A stretch of DNA of 64,000 nt, taken from the NCBI GenBank assembly GCA_032718565.1, contig JAVGVS010000056.1, positions 1,318,501 to 1,382,500 of the forward strand, written 5' to 3'. A program made the translations under genes and the position numbers. The notes beneath the pieces were generated by a model. That model saw only the letters and a list, made by a program, of their open reading frames with translations. It did no database searches and was not told where the DNA came from. Shown one piece after another: positions 35,671-46,950 of the stretch (position 1 is its first letter; every line of letters starts with the position of its first letter). Source of the stretch: Distichodus sexfasciatus (lineage: Eukaryota > Chordata > Actinopteri > Characiformes > Distichodontidae).

Positions 35671-36682
35671 CACCATCATCTTCATTTCTTCATCCCCCCT
35701 TGTAACCGCTGCACTTCTTCCCCCAGTTAAAAGCAGTTTTCAGACTTCTGGTCCTTATCCTTTTAGAGGTGTATGTGAAAATTGGGCATCCATGAGTCAA
35801 CACACTAAGGACGCACTGCAGCAGATCCCTAAATCCCTAACATTCCATAGGGTGGAAAGTGTTCCTAAAAAGCCGGAAGCTGTGACGGGGCGGGGGTCAG
35901 AAACTGTGCCCTCCTACCCACGGGGCAAAATAACAAAGTAGCAGGAAGTTGGTGCTTGGCCTGGCTGCTGGAGAGAGGAGTGAAGGTACGGTTCAAAGTC
36001 AGATGGACTGAGATAAGGCAACAATCACTCACAAGACCTCTGGACTGTGTGACCTGACAAGCGAAAATGAGTCGTACCTGCTTTGCTTCATTTTTCATCC
36101 TTCCTTCTTTTTTATTTTCTGTTTTCCTCTTCTGCTAAATCTACAGCTGACTGTCACCAGGGTTGGAGCGTAACTGACTAAAATGAGCTAACTTAACTAT
36201 GTAGCAAAGCTCCTTTTAAAGCCCCGTAGCTTTTCTAGTAATATAGTAATATTCTAGTCATATCTAGTATATTTTAACAAATACCAATATAGCATGGCAC
36301 AATGACTACACTACACTTCTCAACTACCACTTGTTTCTGATTGGTGTTGAACTGGCAGAAGCGACATCTGATAGGCTCATTGCGCCACAGTGTGTTTTTG
36401 GCAACTGCAAGATGGAGTTGGAGGATGAAGAATCTGGACGCAAGAATCTGTGGTTATATTTATCCAAATGTATGATTATGAAAGGCAAAATCGACATAAA
36501 ATGTCTCTGAAATTTTATTGTTTTAACATTATGCTGTTGGAAAAACCTTACTTTTAACATAATGTTTTACAACATTGAATTTTGAATATTCTTTAAGAGT
36601 ATCCTATAGCATAAATATTACGTTGATATATTTTATCGATATTAAGTTGGATGTACTCGAGCTAATTTCTTTCTCCTTGGCG

Positions 36683-37110
36683 AAGGGCCTGTGTCTACCA
36701 AACGCATTTTTTCTGTTGAGAGCGGTCAAACCCTCATTTCCAGAGCTCTTTCTCTGCGCTTTCTCTCAGCGCCCATTGTTGCTAAGTTACGAAAAGCGTC
36801 ATTGGGCACTTCCACGTTCCTTCCTATTTCAACGTGTTTCTTTGAGATCGCTAGTTTAGCCGACAAGATGAAGAGAAGTCGCGTCTTAGCATTAGTGACA
36901 GTGTTTGAAATAGATTCTCTCATGTCTTCGAGACGTAGAGAGCGGGTGCAGGAGATAAACCCTGCAAGTAAACAGCTGGGACTGTACCGCTGATTTATAT
37001 GTCCCGCCCCTTCCTCAATTTTGATTGGCTAGCAAGAAACAAGTGACATTGACGAACACAGCGCTGTTGTAAAAGTTGAACAGAGTTCAACTTGAAGCGC
37101 TCTGAGCGCT
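36683..37110. mobile_element. PIF/Harbinger-like non-autonomous element, copy 1
   Basis: Begins GGGCCTGTGTCTACCAAACG and shares most of its sequence, in reverse order, with 58429-58760. The interior keeps a short frame (about 36868-36990) with an Arg-rich motif and a PINPAS-like stretch (RRRERVQEINPASKQLG), reminiscent of the N-terminus of HARBI1-type nucleases (RRR-x-W/V-H-x-I...G...H). The frame is broken and cannot encode a working enzyme. The superfamily is inferred from that motif and the terminus. Confidence 0.5.
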
Positions 37111-37339
37111 GCGGCAAAAAATCATGTCACTCTCCATTTCCTTACGGCCTGCGCTAAAGAAAAAAAGAACGGCTATTTGGCGTCGTTAACTTTCCCCCTT
37201 ATGTCCTTTGAGTAGTTAAACGCTTGTGACTTTTCCTCTGTCCCCAAATCCTCTATCATTTCATGGATCTTCAGTGCAAGATGAAACGATGACGGCAAGA
37301 GCGAGGCGGGTCTACGTGATGCGTCCTATCTGTAGGAGT

Positions 37340-37361
37340 GTACACACACACACACACACGG
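37340..37361. repeat. CA microsatellite
   Basis: Short perfect CA array at the left edge of a unique GC-rich block. Confidence 0.9.
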
Positions 37362-37700
37362 GCAGACGCCATCCCGGGTAATCTTCAGGCCCCCACTCTG
37401 CGGCTTCTGGCTAATTAAATTCCAGCGCTGTCCATTAGACGGATAGAGTGAGCACACTGCTGACTCAACACAGGTAGGGCAGGTCTCGCTGTAATGGCCA
37501 GATCGGCTCGGGAGCCCGGGCAATTCATTCGGCCCCCCCGTTTTACACCTCCCCGGGTCACTACACGCTTTCAAGGGTGGAGAGAGAGCGAAAGCGAGAC
37601 GAGAGAGGTAGCAGAAGTGGAGGTGGCTGGGGGAGAGTGGTAAAGCTAATATCTTCAGAATGCTTTCATTCCGACACCACACGAGGCTCGTGTCCTCTAA
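37362..37700. other. repeat-free block, candidate conserved non-coding element
   Basis: Unique GC-rich sequence with a homeobox-like core 'ttctggctaattaaattcca' and 'gtgagcacactgctgactca'. A minus-strand open frame of over 100 codons crosses it but shows no domain. Candidate enhancer. Confidence 0.35.
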
Positions 37701-37835
37701 AGGGATCCGACTAGGTCAGGGACGCCTCGGCTGCTGTGTGTGTGTTGCAGGTTGGACAGCTAAATTTGATACCAAGTGATGAAAAACGAAGCGATATCGT
37801 AGTCATTTTCATTTGTTTGCTGATGTTTTTTGTCA

Positions 37836-37952
37836 GGGGTGCGTTTCCAAAAGCGTAGTTGCTAATGTGTTGCTAACTCTGTAAGCAACACTACGTTAGT
37901 TGCTAATGTACAATATGTTAGCTGCTAACATGGCTTTTGGAAAACGCACCCC
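37836..37952. mobile_element. palindromic MITE (GGGGTGCGTTTCCAAAAGC)
   Basis: 117 bp with inverted ends GGGGTGCGTTTCCAAAAGC and (right end complement) GGGGTGCGTTTTCCAAAAGC, one indel apart. The interior repeats 'gttgctaatgt' and 'gttgctaact', giving a near-complete foldback. A frequent terminus in fish genomes; no clear target duplication. Confidence 0.8.
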
Positions 37953-38639
37953 AGATCAAGATGGTTTTTCTAATGTGACAACACGGGGCCTTTAACGTAA
38001 TGTTGGGAGGGTTTAAAACTGGGGGTGAAACGATACATCGAATTATATTGATGCATCGATTCAAAGATTAATGAGCCCATAGCATTAAGTCGGCATTTCT
38101 CATGCCACGTAGCCCTTTAATATAATGTTGGAAGAGTATTCAGTTCCGTCATCTTAACTATTTAAAATTTGGCTAAAGTAGATGTTGCTGTTTTGCTGTG
38201 GTTCTGGAAACTGGGCTGAAAATCTTTGGCGTAAAGGCCAAAAAAATCCTGCGTTTTCCAAAGTTTTAGATGTTTAAGGACCCATTTATTATCTTAATAG
38301 ACACTTTTAAGTCACTAATAGTGCTTTTAGACACTTTAGCATCTTAACATTCAACACGAACCGGTTTAAGGCTTGTGCTGCTCTGTGCTGTTTTTAGCAC
38401 AGATGAAATTGGCTCGGAAAACAGCAGCAGTTCTAGCATGGAAAGCCAACCTTGTAATATGGTTGGTCAGAGGTTGGATGGTGTCCCAGGCTGACTTGGT
38501 GGGATGTAGCGCTACAGACTGTGCCAGCCGAGGAGGCACACTTCCCAGTGTGTTACACACCCGAGAGTTTCAGCACACGTCATCGATGGCTTACTGGCAG
38601 GAGCCTATGGCTGAGAGGGTGAAGGCACTCTTTGTTTAC

Positions 38640-39110
38640 AGGGGGTGTTACGATATATCGTTCTGCATTGATACATTAATTTGAGTGATCATTCAGCCGT
38701 AGCATGGAGCCAAAATCAAAACATAGGTCCGACATCATACATATTGTAACTTCACATTATAGTGAACAGGAAATGTCTCGTTGAGTGCAGGGTCAAAAAT
38801 GTTAGTTGCTTTTTGGGATTTGATATTGTGTACATACATTATCCAAACCGCTTAATCCCAGCTGGGGTTGTGGGAGGATCGGAGCCTATCCCGGGGTGCA
38901 AGGCGGGGAACAACACTGGGCGGGAGCCAACACACCGCAGGGCATTGTGTTCAGTCAGCATGGCATATTCATATCGACCCATGGATCCTGAATTTAACAG
39001 AATCGACATCGTATCGTGGCAGACTTTGTGATATTGGTGAGGCATCAGATTACTGTTTACCAAAACGCTATAATATTGTATCATGATGAAACTTGTGATT
39101 TACACCTCTA
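38640..39110. mobile_element. hAT-like MITE with nested repeat
   Basis: 471 bp from AGGGGGTGTTACGATATATC to 'tgatttacacctcta', flanked by TTGTTTAC (38632-38639) and TTGTTTAT (39111-39118), a 7 of 8 target duplication. Related to 21106-21479. An unrelated dispersed repeat is inserted at about 38832-38945. Confidence 0.8.
38832..38945. repeat. dispersed fish repeat nested in a hAT-like MITE
   Basis: 'aaaccgcttaatcccagctg' to 'ccaacacaccgcagggca' matches the first part of the longer copy at 41150-41464 ('gaaccatttaatccctattg' to 'ccaacacaccgcagggcaca'). A retroelement 3' region or SINE by memory of fish repeats. Confidence 0.7.
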
Positions 39111-39562
39111 TTGTTTATGCTAAATGAACAGAGGAAGACAAAATCGTGAGTTCATGTCCGGCAAAGGCCTCGCACCCGAGCACTTAAAGCCTTTAAAAAA
39201 GCACGAGTGCATCTGCTGTATCAATAAAAATTCTGCACCTCTAATATAAACCCCCCCGTATTACCTATATCAGCAAAAACCCCTTTTATAACCCTGTCAA
39301 GTTGGCAGTGAAGGTGACCTGAGACAAAGTGTTTTTTTAGTTCTTTTTATTACTTCTTCTCGAAGCATTTATCCCGAATGCCGCGTCACTTTAATAGTCA
39401 AACCCCAACATGTAGCACAGAACTCCTAAAGAATCCTTAAAAACAAAATGGCAAAATAAACAGAAATGGTTCCTGTTTGGCTACATCTTGGAGCAACATT
39501 CTAGTTTCACTTCAGTGGACGAACTCCAACACCTAGTACTCTTAAAGTGAAATGGGAATAAC

Positions 39563-39757
39563 TAGAGCTGGGCAATATGACGTGAAATCCATATCACGAT
39601 TAATTGAACCTTTTACCTTGATTATGATTAATGAACAATTATTTTGATTTATTTTTGTTTTCAGTTTTGTTCAAAAATAATGAAAGTAACCATTATTACA
39701 TTGATTAGAGGCTCTGAATATTGGTTTTGATTCATTATCGATTGATCGCACAGCCCA
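39563..39757. mobile_element. hAT-like MITE of the TAGGGCTGG family
   Basis: Left end TAGAGCTGGGCAATATGACG, right end 'gattgatcgcacagccca', interior with 'atcacgattaattgaac'. Flanking octamers GGAATAAC and ATAATAAC match at 6 of 8. Confidence 0.65.
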
Positions 39758-40007
39758 AATAATAACCCTTTCTATTTATTTGAACTTTATTTCACTATTT
39801 TGTCTTTACATTTTTAAAACGTTTTTCTCCCCTTTTCTGACTTTAATGAAAGAGTAAACTTGTAAAGAAGCGGCCGACCATTCACCGACCGAGCAGACGA
39901 GAAACAATTGAAAAATTAGGGGTTGGGGAGTGAACGGGGGGGGGGAGAAAAAACACCAACAACAAAACTTCCCGTTGCCTCCTCTCTCCTCTCTCATTAG
40001 CATACGA

Positions 40008-40042
40008 AAGGCCATTCATTCATTCATTCTTTCATTCATTTA
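40008..40042. repeat. (CATT)n microsatellite
   Basis: Several CATT units with interruptions. Confidence 0.85.
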
Positions 40043-40259
40043 TGTTCCATTATATCCTCATGAGTGGCTGTTACTATGGGCCCTACTCAGCAAGGGCCGC
40101 CGAGTGAAGCTTCCGCGAAAGATTTAACGTCCGGCGGACGAAGAGAGAGTGAGAGAGGGAAATAAAAAGAGAGAGAGAGAGAGAGTCCTTTCACATGTGC
40201 ACTTATTTGAGTTTAAGACGTCTGACAGGCTGAAGTGAGAGAAGGTGTGTCGGGGCACA

Positions 40260-40352
40260 AGTGAGTTCGGGGAGACAGGAAGAGAGGGAGGAGGGGAGGG
40301 ATGGAGGGATGGTGGGAGAGGAGGGGGAGGAGGAGGAGGAGGAGGAGGAGGG
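40260..40352. repeat. purine-rich GGA tract
   Basis: G/A-only run with about nine perfect GGA units at the 3' end. The Pro-, Ser- and Leu-rich frames on the minus strand are simple-repeat artefacts. Confidence 0.92.
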
Positions 40353-40379
40353 GGCTTGATTGAAGAGCGGAGAAGTACA

Positions 40380-40730
40380 GCTGGCTCCCCCGGCCTCCCA
40401 TTCCCACACTCTCCCTCCAATGGGCTGCTGTGTAGCGCCGGATTCTAATTCACCATTTGCCTAATTAACATCTCATCTGCATAACTTGTTGCACTCCCAC
40501 CTCCTAAAAAACAATGCCGCCCCGATGAAGAGGTTTAATGCCGAGCGTCTAGCGCGGAGATAAAAAAACAAATAAAAGCAGTCTGCACTTTTTCACAGCC
40601 CTCCCCCTTTTTTCTCTTTTTTTTCTTCACCCTCCGGCAAATTAAAAAGGCCCCTTTTTTTAAAGGACGGGGTCGGAGACGTTTGTTAGCGGCTTTCTAA
40701 CGCTCTTTAAGATCCATCGTAATGCAGACT
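40380..40730. other. repeat-free block, candidate conserved non-coding element
   Basis: Unique sequence with homeobox- and POU-like words ('tgcctaattaacatctcatc', 'gcataacttgttgcactccc') and CpG sites ('atgccgagcgtctagcgcgg'). No coding signature. Confidence 0.35.
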
Positions 40731-41149
40731 GCACACACTGGCGTACGTGAGAGCAAGGATCGCGTGGTTGAAGCTTTTATTTGCCATTTTTGGGGGCTTG
40801 AAAGATCTGTCCACGTAATTTAACGGCCACGATCCTATATGGAAATGTTTATTGAAATGATGTTAAAATCATAACTTTACATCATATCATAACTATTTTG
40901 CACCAGAATTCTTTTGAATCTGGAGGTATGTACAGTAATACCTTGCCTTATGTTGTTAAGTGATTCCAGAACACGTGACTAAAAAATCACGACTAGAATA
41001 AATAACAAACCTGAAAAAGACGACTTAGAGCCCCTATAAACACATCTAAACATCTTTAATAGCGTCGTCACGTAGAAATACGACAAGTAATTTAGTAATG
41101 CAACTTTTTTCACAGTTTTTGGAAAAATTTGACTGGCATTGTATGCATT

Positions 41150-41464
41150 TTTCATTCATTCGTTCATTTTCCGAACCATTTAATCCCTATTGGGTTCGTG
41201 GGGGACTACGGGCGCGAGGCAGGGACCAACCCTGGGCAGGCGCCAACACACCGCAGGGCACACACACTCACACCTTACAGGGCCAATTTAGAGTCGCCAG
41301 TTAACCTGTAGTGCATGCTTTTGGACTGCTGGAGGAAACCCATGCAAACATGGGAAGAGCATGCAAGCTCCACACAGAAAGGCCCCACGGCCAACCCGGG
41401 CATCGAACCCAGGACCTTCACACTACGAAGAGGCAGCACTAACCACTGCGCCACCGTGCATGCA
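41150..41464. repeat. long copy of a dispersed fish repeat
   Basis: About 315 bp from 'cattcattcgttcattttcc' to 'accactgcgccaccgtgcat'. It contains 'ctccacacagaaaggcccca', 'gggcatcgaacccaggacct' and 'gcagcactaaccactgcgcc', words I remember as one of the most abundant dispersed repeats in fish. The 'tcgaacccaggac' portion resembles a reversed B box, so a SINE or retroelement tail is likely. Confidence 0.75.
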
Positions 41465-42187
41465 GTTTGTCCTCGAAAAAGAAGTAAAGATGGCTCTAGT
41501 GGACATTTTCTATAGGGGTGAAACAAGTTTCATCACGTAACCATAATATGTGACCCTCCACGGCAAAACCAGTCTCTTGTCACAACGGAGGTTTCCGAGA
41601 AAAACGACTGTTTATGTTGCGTGGGGTAAAATTTTGGATTTTTTGTTTTTAGTGTTTTGAAACAGTGGAAGGTCTGTACTGTACTGTTGTGAATAAATTC
41701 CTCTGAAAAACTTACCCTTTCCATCCTAAAAACGTGACTTTCTTGAGGTGAGGAATTCAATTCCAGCAGAATGTTAAAAGTTTCTGTTTTGACCGCTCTA
41801 CTCCAATATTTACGCTAAATTCACTGATTGACTAGCGTGAAGATATTTCTCCAGAATCCATCTTCGTCTCCCGAGTTCAGTTAACCTAACGCAGGTAGGC
41901 TATCCGTGTGGCTGTGAATGCAGCGTAGGCTACCGTAAATACAAACGTAGCCGCGACCGCATCAAGCGTCTGTGAGTGCTACGGCGATAGTCAACTTCAA
42001 AGGCAGATTCCTCCGTTTCTCACTTGGCGTGAAGGAGAAACCCGACTCCTTTGAATGTTGATATCTCAGTCATATGTCGTCCGATTCATTCCATATAGGT
42101 ATCGTTTTGAAGCTTGATTTATGCCCTTTCATGAAAACATAATAACTCAATTTTGAAAATTTGCGACATGCGACTGGTTTTGCCGTG

Positions 42188-42474
42188 CAGAGTCACATAT
42201 ATCAATTCTATGCACAATGACTTGATGTGAACTTATATCACAAAGTGTGTTACGATATGATTTTGATTCAATTCAGGAGCCAGCGATCGATATGAGCCAA
42301 TGTCATATTCTGATTTAACTTCACTTTCATTTATTTCAAATCACAAAAAACATCAAAATATCATCTGACATTTATGTTTCTGAGCTCAATGAAAAACGGT
42401 CTTTCTCTTTCGTTATAAAATGATCATTGAATCAATGTATCAATGCAGAACAATGTAACGTTACACTCTTATGG
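42188..42474. mobile_element. degraded MITE related to 21106-21479
   Basis: Shares 'atatcacaaagtgtgttacg', 'cagcgatcgatatgagccaa' and 'catttatgtttctgagctc' with the copies at 21106 and 38640. Both termini are eroded. Confidence 0.65.
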
Positions 42475-44186
42475 TTGGATTTCAGCATATTTTTCATTTT
42501 TCCTCTTGTCTTCCTTCAATAAAATGTAAACATCATCTCAAACATAAAGTGATTGTTTCAAAAATGACAAAGACGGATTGGGGCGAGTCTCCCGTCGTTA
42601 ATTCTCATCCATTTTAGCTGTCAGTACTGGTGTTATAACACAGAACGTTCTCCGCTTCAGGCCTAATCACACTGGTCTTTATTTACTGTGGCGCCAGTGA
42701 TTTCTGGGGTCCCAATCTCCCTTTTTTTGTTGCATTTTTTTTGCCCATCAGATACCCGAGGCGGCTTTCGGCTGAAATTTGCAGCATGTAAGTGGCTCGC
42801 TCTTTGCCGGAGACGTAAACCAGATGTGCGTTTGTTGGCATGGTGTCATATCCTGCCTTGATGTGACAAGACCACAGTGCTTCCACTCCAGCTTCCACTC
42901 CCAAGCTGCCTCAACTCCAGAAAAGCAGAGCTCTGATAAGCCTCCTTCTCAGCCCCAGAGGAGGAAGAACGAGGTTAAAACAGGGCCTTATAGTGCGCTT
43001 ATGGAAATATAGAGTTCAAAAACTACCACGCGCATAATCCCCGTTTTTGGCCGCCGCTTCAGAATTTTGTTATTGCAAACTTAGTTATTCATATTAAACA
43101 TGAGAAAGTTATGAGTAAACAACCGTAACTGTGCGAAGAGCATGAAGTCGACACTCATGGTTGGACGTTCGGCATGTGGAGGACGTCATCGTTCGGACTT
43201 TTTTCACCTCCCCCTACTTTCCTGCGGTTTCCATAGTTTATACGCTGCCGAAATATTCACACCCTCCCCCAGAAACACAGAAGTGCTAAAGTTTGTTCCT
43301 CTGGCTTCTCTCGAGTCTGGAGACTCCGCCGCCTGAGGTTTTTGGGAGAGAAAGAGGAGTTTTCTGGTCAGGCTCGTCGTCTATATTTGCTCACAAGATC
43401 GGTGTGTCAGCGCTCTGTTTCAACACACGTGGAGACAAGTGCCTGTCCCTCCTCCCTTGCCCTCCCTTGTTTCCCTCCCTTCCTCCCTCTCTCCTCTCCT
43501 CTCCCTGTCCGAACCCTGCAATGATTCAGCAGAGAATTTTAAAAAAAACTGTGTGACTTTTTTATTTTTTGAGCAGATGTCAAATGACAGGTTTACTTTT
43601 GCCGTCGCTCACTGGAACTGTAGCAGTTTTGCGGTCGTTGGAGGAAAGTTAAATGTGGGGAATGAAAAAGAGAGAGCGACAGAGAGCGAGAGAGGGAGAC
43701 GGAGAGAGTGTGTAGAGCCTAGCCATTTCTGTCCTCCGCTCTCCTCCGCCTGCAACCTCGCTGCCATAACTCAAACGGCTCTCTGTTTGTTGTCCTCCAC
43801 AGAGTGCTCGCTTTGATTTCTCTAGCATACTTTGGTGGCGGGAGTTAAGTTATTACCTTCCTCGACTGCTTCAAACTCCACTTTGAAGCAGTGTCTTCGG
43901 GTTCTGGCGCTTGAGTAGCTTTCGGACAACGTAAGCTGAATTAGCCCCTAGCTTTGAGGACCGTTCACTTTCTTCGCAGTCTTAGAGCTCAACCTCGGAG
44001 GCTGGAGAAGCTCCTCGACGTCCGTCAGACTTACTAGCAATCAATTCCAAACAGGAGCCCGTACCAGGTCTCGACTTTTGAGCTACCGCTTCTTTTCGGC
44101 CTGACAGGACTTTTCCAATACTGGCTTATGGTGTAGCGTTCGCCGTTTAGGGTTTCGCCCTTTCTACCTCAATTCTCATATTTTAA
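42475..44186. other. intron 2 segment, mostly unique
   Basis: Contains unique blocks at 42660-43010 and 43140-43430, GA and CT runs (43440-43510, 43660-43710), and a small perfect 8-bp stem (GCTTCAAA/TTTGAAGC, 43868-43889). Open frames of 60-125 codons occur but none has a recognisable domain with splice borders. Confidence 0.4.
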
Positions 44187-44480
44187 CAAGAGGTGGCAAA
44201 CGTACGCACATATTATACTCAAATTGAAGTACAGATACTCGTAAAAAATACTCAGGTAAATGTAGAAGTACTAACTCAACTTGTTTAAAAGTGAAGAAGT
44301 ACAAAAAACATTGTTCCGTTTTTTCCATGTTTTTCGAAGGTTTCTACTGCGTCCCCATGGAACGCGGCTACGTTTTCGGAGGGATCAATGGGATGATTGA
44401 GTTGACACGTAATGCGAATGCATGCATTCCGTTATCAGGACAGCACAAGGCATCGATCTGTTTATGGCTACGTGATTCTG
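44187..44480. repeat. dispersed repeat with 'gtggcaaacgtacgcacat' start
   Basis: 'caaattgaagtacagatact', 'cgtaaaaaatactcaggtaa' and 'atgtagaagtactaactcaa' resemble a common fish DNA-transposon derivative. The right boundary is uncertain. Confidence 0.5.
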
Positions 44481-44770
44481 GGTGGGGGTGGGATTGTAAA
44501 TACAGCTGCACTCTCTAGAGAATTGCACACGCAAATGCTTTCTGCCCTCGGGGCACCAGCTCGGCTTGAGATGACTGAGATGAGCTTGTTAATGTTATGT
44601 AGATCCATGTTTTATTACTTGAGATTAGGTAATAGCTCAATCATGAATGAAGAGCACTCTTGCACGTTATACTATTTAAATGTAAACATTCTTCGTTAGA
44701 ACAAACTTGCGAACAGTTTAAGAACACGTCATGAATCCAGTGTGGACCTTTCTTGAGGATTGAAACCTGC

Positions 44771-44845
44771 TCTGAAAAGAAAGCCCCTTCTCACGTCCGC
44801 TACGCCGGTGGTCAGTGACAGAAACGATGTGGTGCGTTTGGTTGT
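44771..44845. repeat. 75-bp dispersed repeat, copy 1
   Basis: Aligned without gaps to 50385-50459: 69 of 75 bases match, same orientation. The segment begins 'tctgaaaagaaagccccttc' and ends 'gtggtgcgtttggttgt'. Flanks are unrelated. Identity unknown. Confidence 0.85.
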
Positions 44846-44999
44846 AAATCAGCTGGGTTAGCTGTTGTATCTTTAATGAGTCTCTCTTTACAGTAGTTAC
44901 TCCTTTTATCCAAGTGCACTCCACCTGAACGGCCAGGTCAGAGCAGACGTGCCATTCTCCTCCTTGTTTTTCTCGCAGAGATGCTCACAGGTTGTGCAA

Positions 45000-45620
45000 G
45001 TCCATATCAAGTGTTTGAGCTCCAGTCCAGATCAAGTTTCAAGCCTTTGAGCTTGAGTCTAGGTGAAATCCCAAGTTTTTGAGCTTAAGTCAGCGTTTCT
45101 CAATCCCACACCTCGCGGCCCACCGCTCTGCACATATTTGGTATTTCCTGCGCTGTCACACACTGGTCCTACGTTGCTAGTTAGCTAATCAGTAGGATCA
45201 GCTGTGCTGTGGGTCGGGAATGTCGAATCCGTGCAGAGCGGTGGTCCGTGAGGACTGGGATTGAGAAACGCTGGCTTAAGTCAAGCCTTTGAGCTTGAGT
45301 CCAAATCAAGTTTCAAGTCTTTGTGCCTAAGTCCAAGTCAAGTCTCACGTCAGTGAGCCTGAGTTCAAGTCAAGTCTTTAATCTTTAGTGTAAGTCAAGT
45401 CTCAAGTCCATGTCAAGTTTCAAGTCTTTTAGCTTGAGTTTGAATCAAATCTCAGGTCTTTGAGCCTGAGTCCAAATCAAGTCTTTAAGCTTGAGTTCAA
45501 ATCAGATCTGAAGTATTTGAACTTGAGTCTATATGAAGTGTTTAAGCTTGAGTCCAAGTAAAGAGCCATGTCTTGGAGGTGCAAGTCAAAGTGCAAGACC
45601 ATCTTAAAAAATGTACAAAT
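45000..45620. repeat. degenerate ~30-bp minisatellite, interrupted by a hAT element
   Basis: Many imperfect copies of a unit such as 'tttgagcttgagtccaaat' plus 'caagtctcaagtc', with unit length varying through loss of sub-blocks. Split by the element at 45091-45273. A weak continuation reaches about 45780. Confidence 0.85.
45091..45273. mobile_element. hAT MITE inserted in the minisatellite, exact 8-bp duplication
   Basis: 183 bp with about 43-bp inverted ends, CAGCGTTTCTCAATCCCA on the left and TGGGATTGAGAAACGCTG on the right, flanked by identical octamers GCTTAAGT at 45083-45090 and 45274-45281. The octamer is part of the minisatellite unit, so the insertion is younger than the array. Confidence 0.95.
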
Positions 45621-46428
45621 CTAAAAATCTACAGTCCATTATAGATGTCTTTTGGATCTGAAGTTATGCACCTCGTAATGAAAATGAATAACTGGAATAA
45701 AAATGATCGATAAACGGATCCCAAATCTCAAGGCTAAGGATGCGTCTGAAGTCAAGTCTCAAGTCACTCCAGATGTGACTTATGCGCAGCACGAATCCAA
45801 GCCACAAAACTCCATTCCCCATACTCTGGTGTCTATACAGGAGATCCTCACTCCTGACCCTTGTCTCTCTGGAACCAACTCAGCCACATTCCCGTCTGCT
45901 CTCCCGACCCGAACCGTCGCTCGCCCTCTCCCTCTCAGAAAAGAACGGCATGATGTCTCATTTTTTGCCCCCCCCCCCTTACTTCTCCTCCGTCCTCTCT
46001 GCAACACACATGATATTTAATCCGTCATCTTTGTTTTCAACAAACACAGTGCAAGCTGTTGTTGGCAGGACCGAGGCGAGGCTCAGGGCCCATCTGGAAA
46101 GCGGGCTGTGTGCTTGGGAATTAGCGGGGAATTTAAGTAGGGGTTTGCTTGGGAAAGCCCGATAACAGCCCGTTGCCCCGTCCTGTCTGCATTGCCACGG
46201 CTACAACCTCCCACCCCTCTCCTCCCCTCCCCTTCCCCTCCCTCCCTAATCTGCTATGTATTATTGATGCTCTATGGTACACAAATAGAGGGCAGAGGGT
46301 GGGTGCCTGGGGTAAGGAGGGGGTGTTGGGTTCCTTTTGTTGTTTTGTTTGTTGTTGACGTCGCTGCTTGTTGTCGCGCTGCACCGGGCGTGTGAGTTTT
46401 TGAACAGTTGGAGCAAGTCGGTTGGAAG

Positions 46429-46950
46429 TAGGGCTGGGGCGAGGTGATCAAATATCAATATCAATTGATTCAAGATTCTTTATTTGTCACATGCAAATTG
46501 TACAGGTACAACATGCAGTGAAATGTATCCTGATCCGCTCCTTACTGTGCAATTTAGGCAAATTAAAAAAAAAAGTTTGAATAAAATAGTTACAGTACAA
46601 ACTTGAAAAGGAGCTATAGGAATAAAGATAAAAAATAAATAACTTTCTTATGTACAATATACAATAGAGACGAGTCTTTTACAATCCTAATTGCCCTGCT
46701 CCTACATCTCTTGGCGTAAATGTCCTGCAGGGAAGGGAGAGCTGCTTCAATTACAATTAAAAAGCAATTTGACATTTTTACGTTTTAAGGAGACAGTACC
46801 TGAGGACACAACTGACAAAAGTATTAACAGAATTCTTTTTGAAGGATTATATTTTTGAAAATAAAAATCAAGAATAAACAATACGTCGATTAGAGGTTCT
46901 GAATGTCATTTTCGATTAATGAGTGATTTAAAAGTGATTTGCCCAGCTGC
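46429..46950. mobile_element. hAT-like MITE split by a LINE-tail-like insertion
   Basis: Left end TAGGGCTGGGGCGAGGTGAT, right part 'acgtcgattagaggttctga' to 'gtgatttgcccagctg', as in the TAGGGCTGG family. The segment at 46467-46738 is foreign to the family and matches 47473-47720. Confidence 0.7.
46467..46738. repeat. LINE-tail-like repeat, copy 1
   Basis: 'gattcaagattctttatttg', 'caggtacaacatgcagtgaa' and 'atgtatcctgatccgctcct' are shared with the copy starting at 47473, in the same orientation. Likely the 3' end of a fish retroelement. Confidence 0.7.

Noticed and set aside
40124..40420. Proline-rich minus-strand frame
   Set aside because: Arises from the GGA purine tract.
44718..44924. 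Coding relation between the 75-bp repeat copies
   Set aside because: In the shared frame most differences change the amino acid, so there is no sign of selection on protein.
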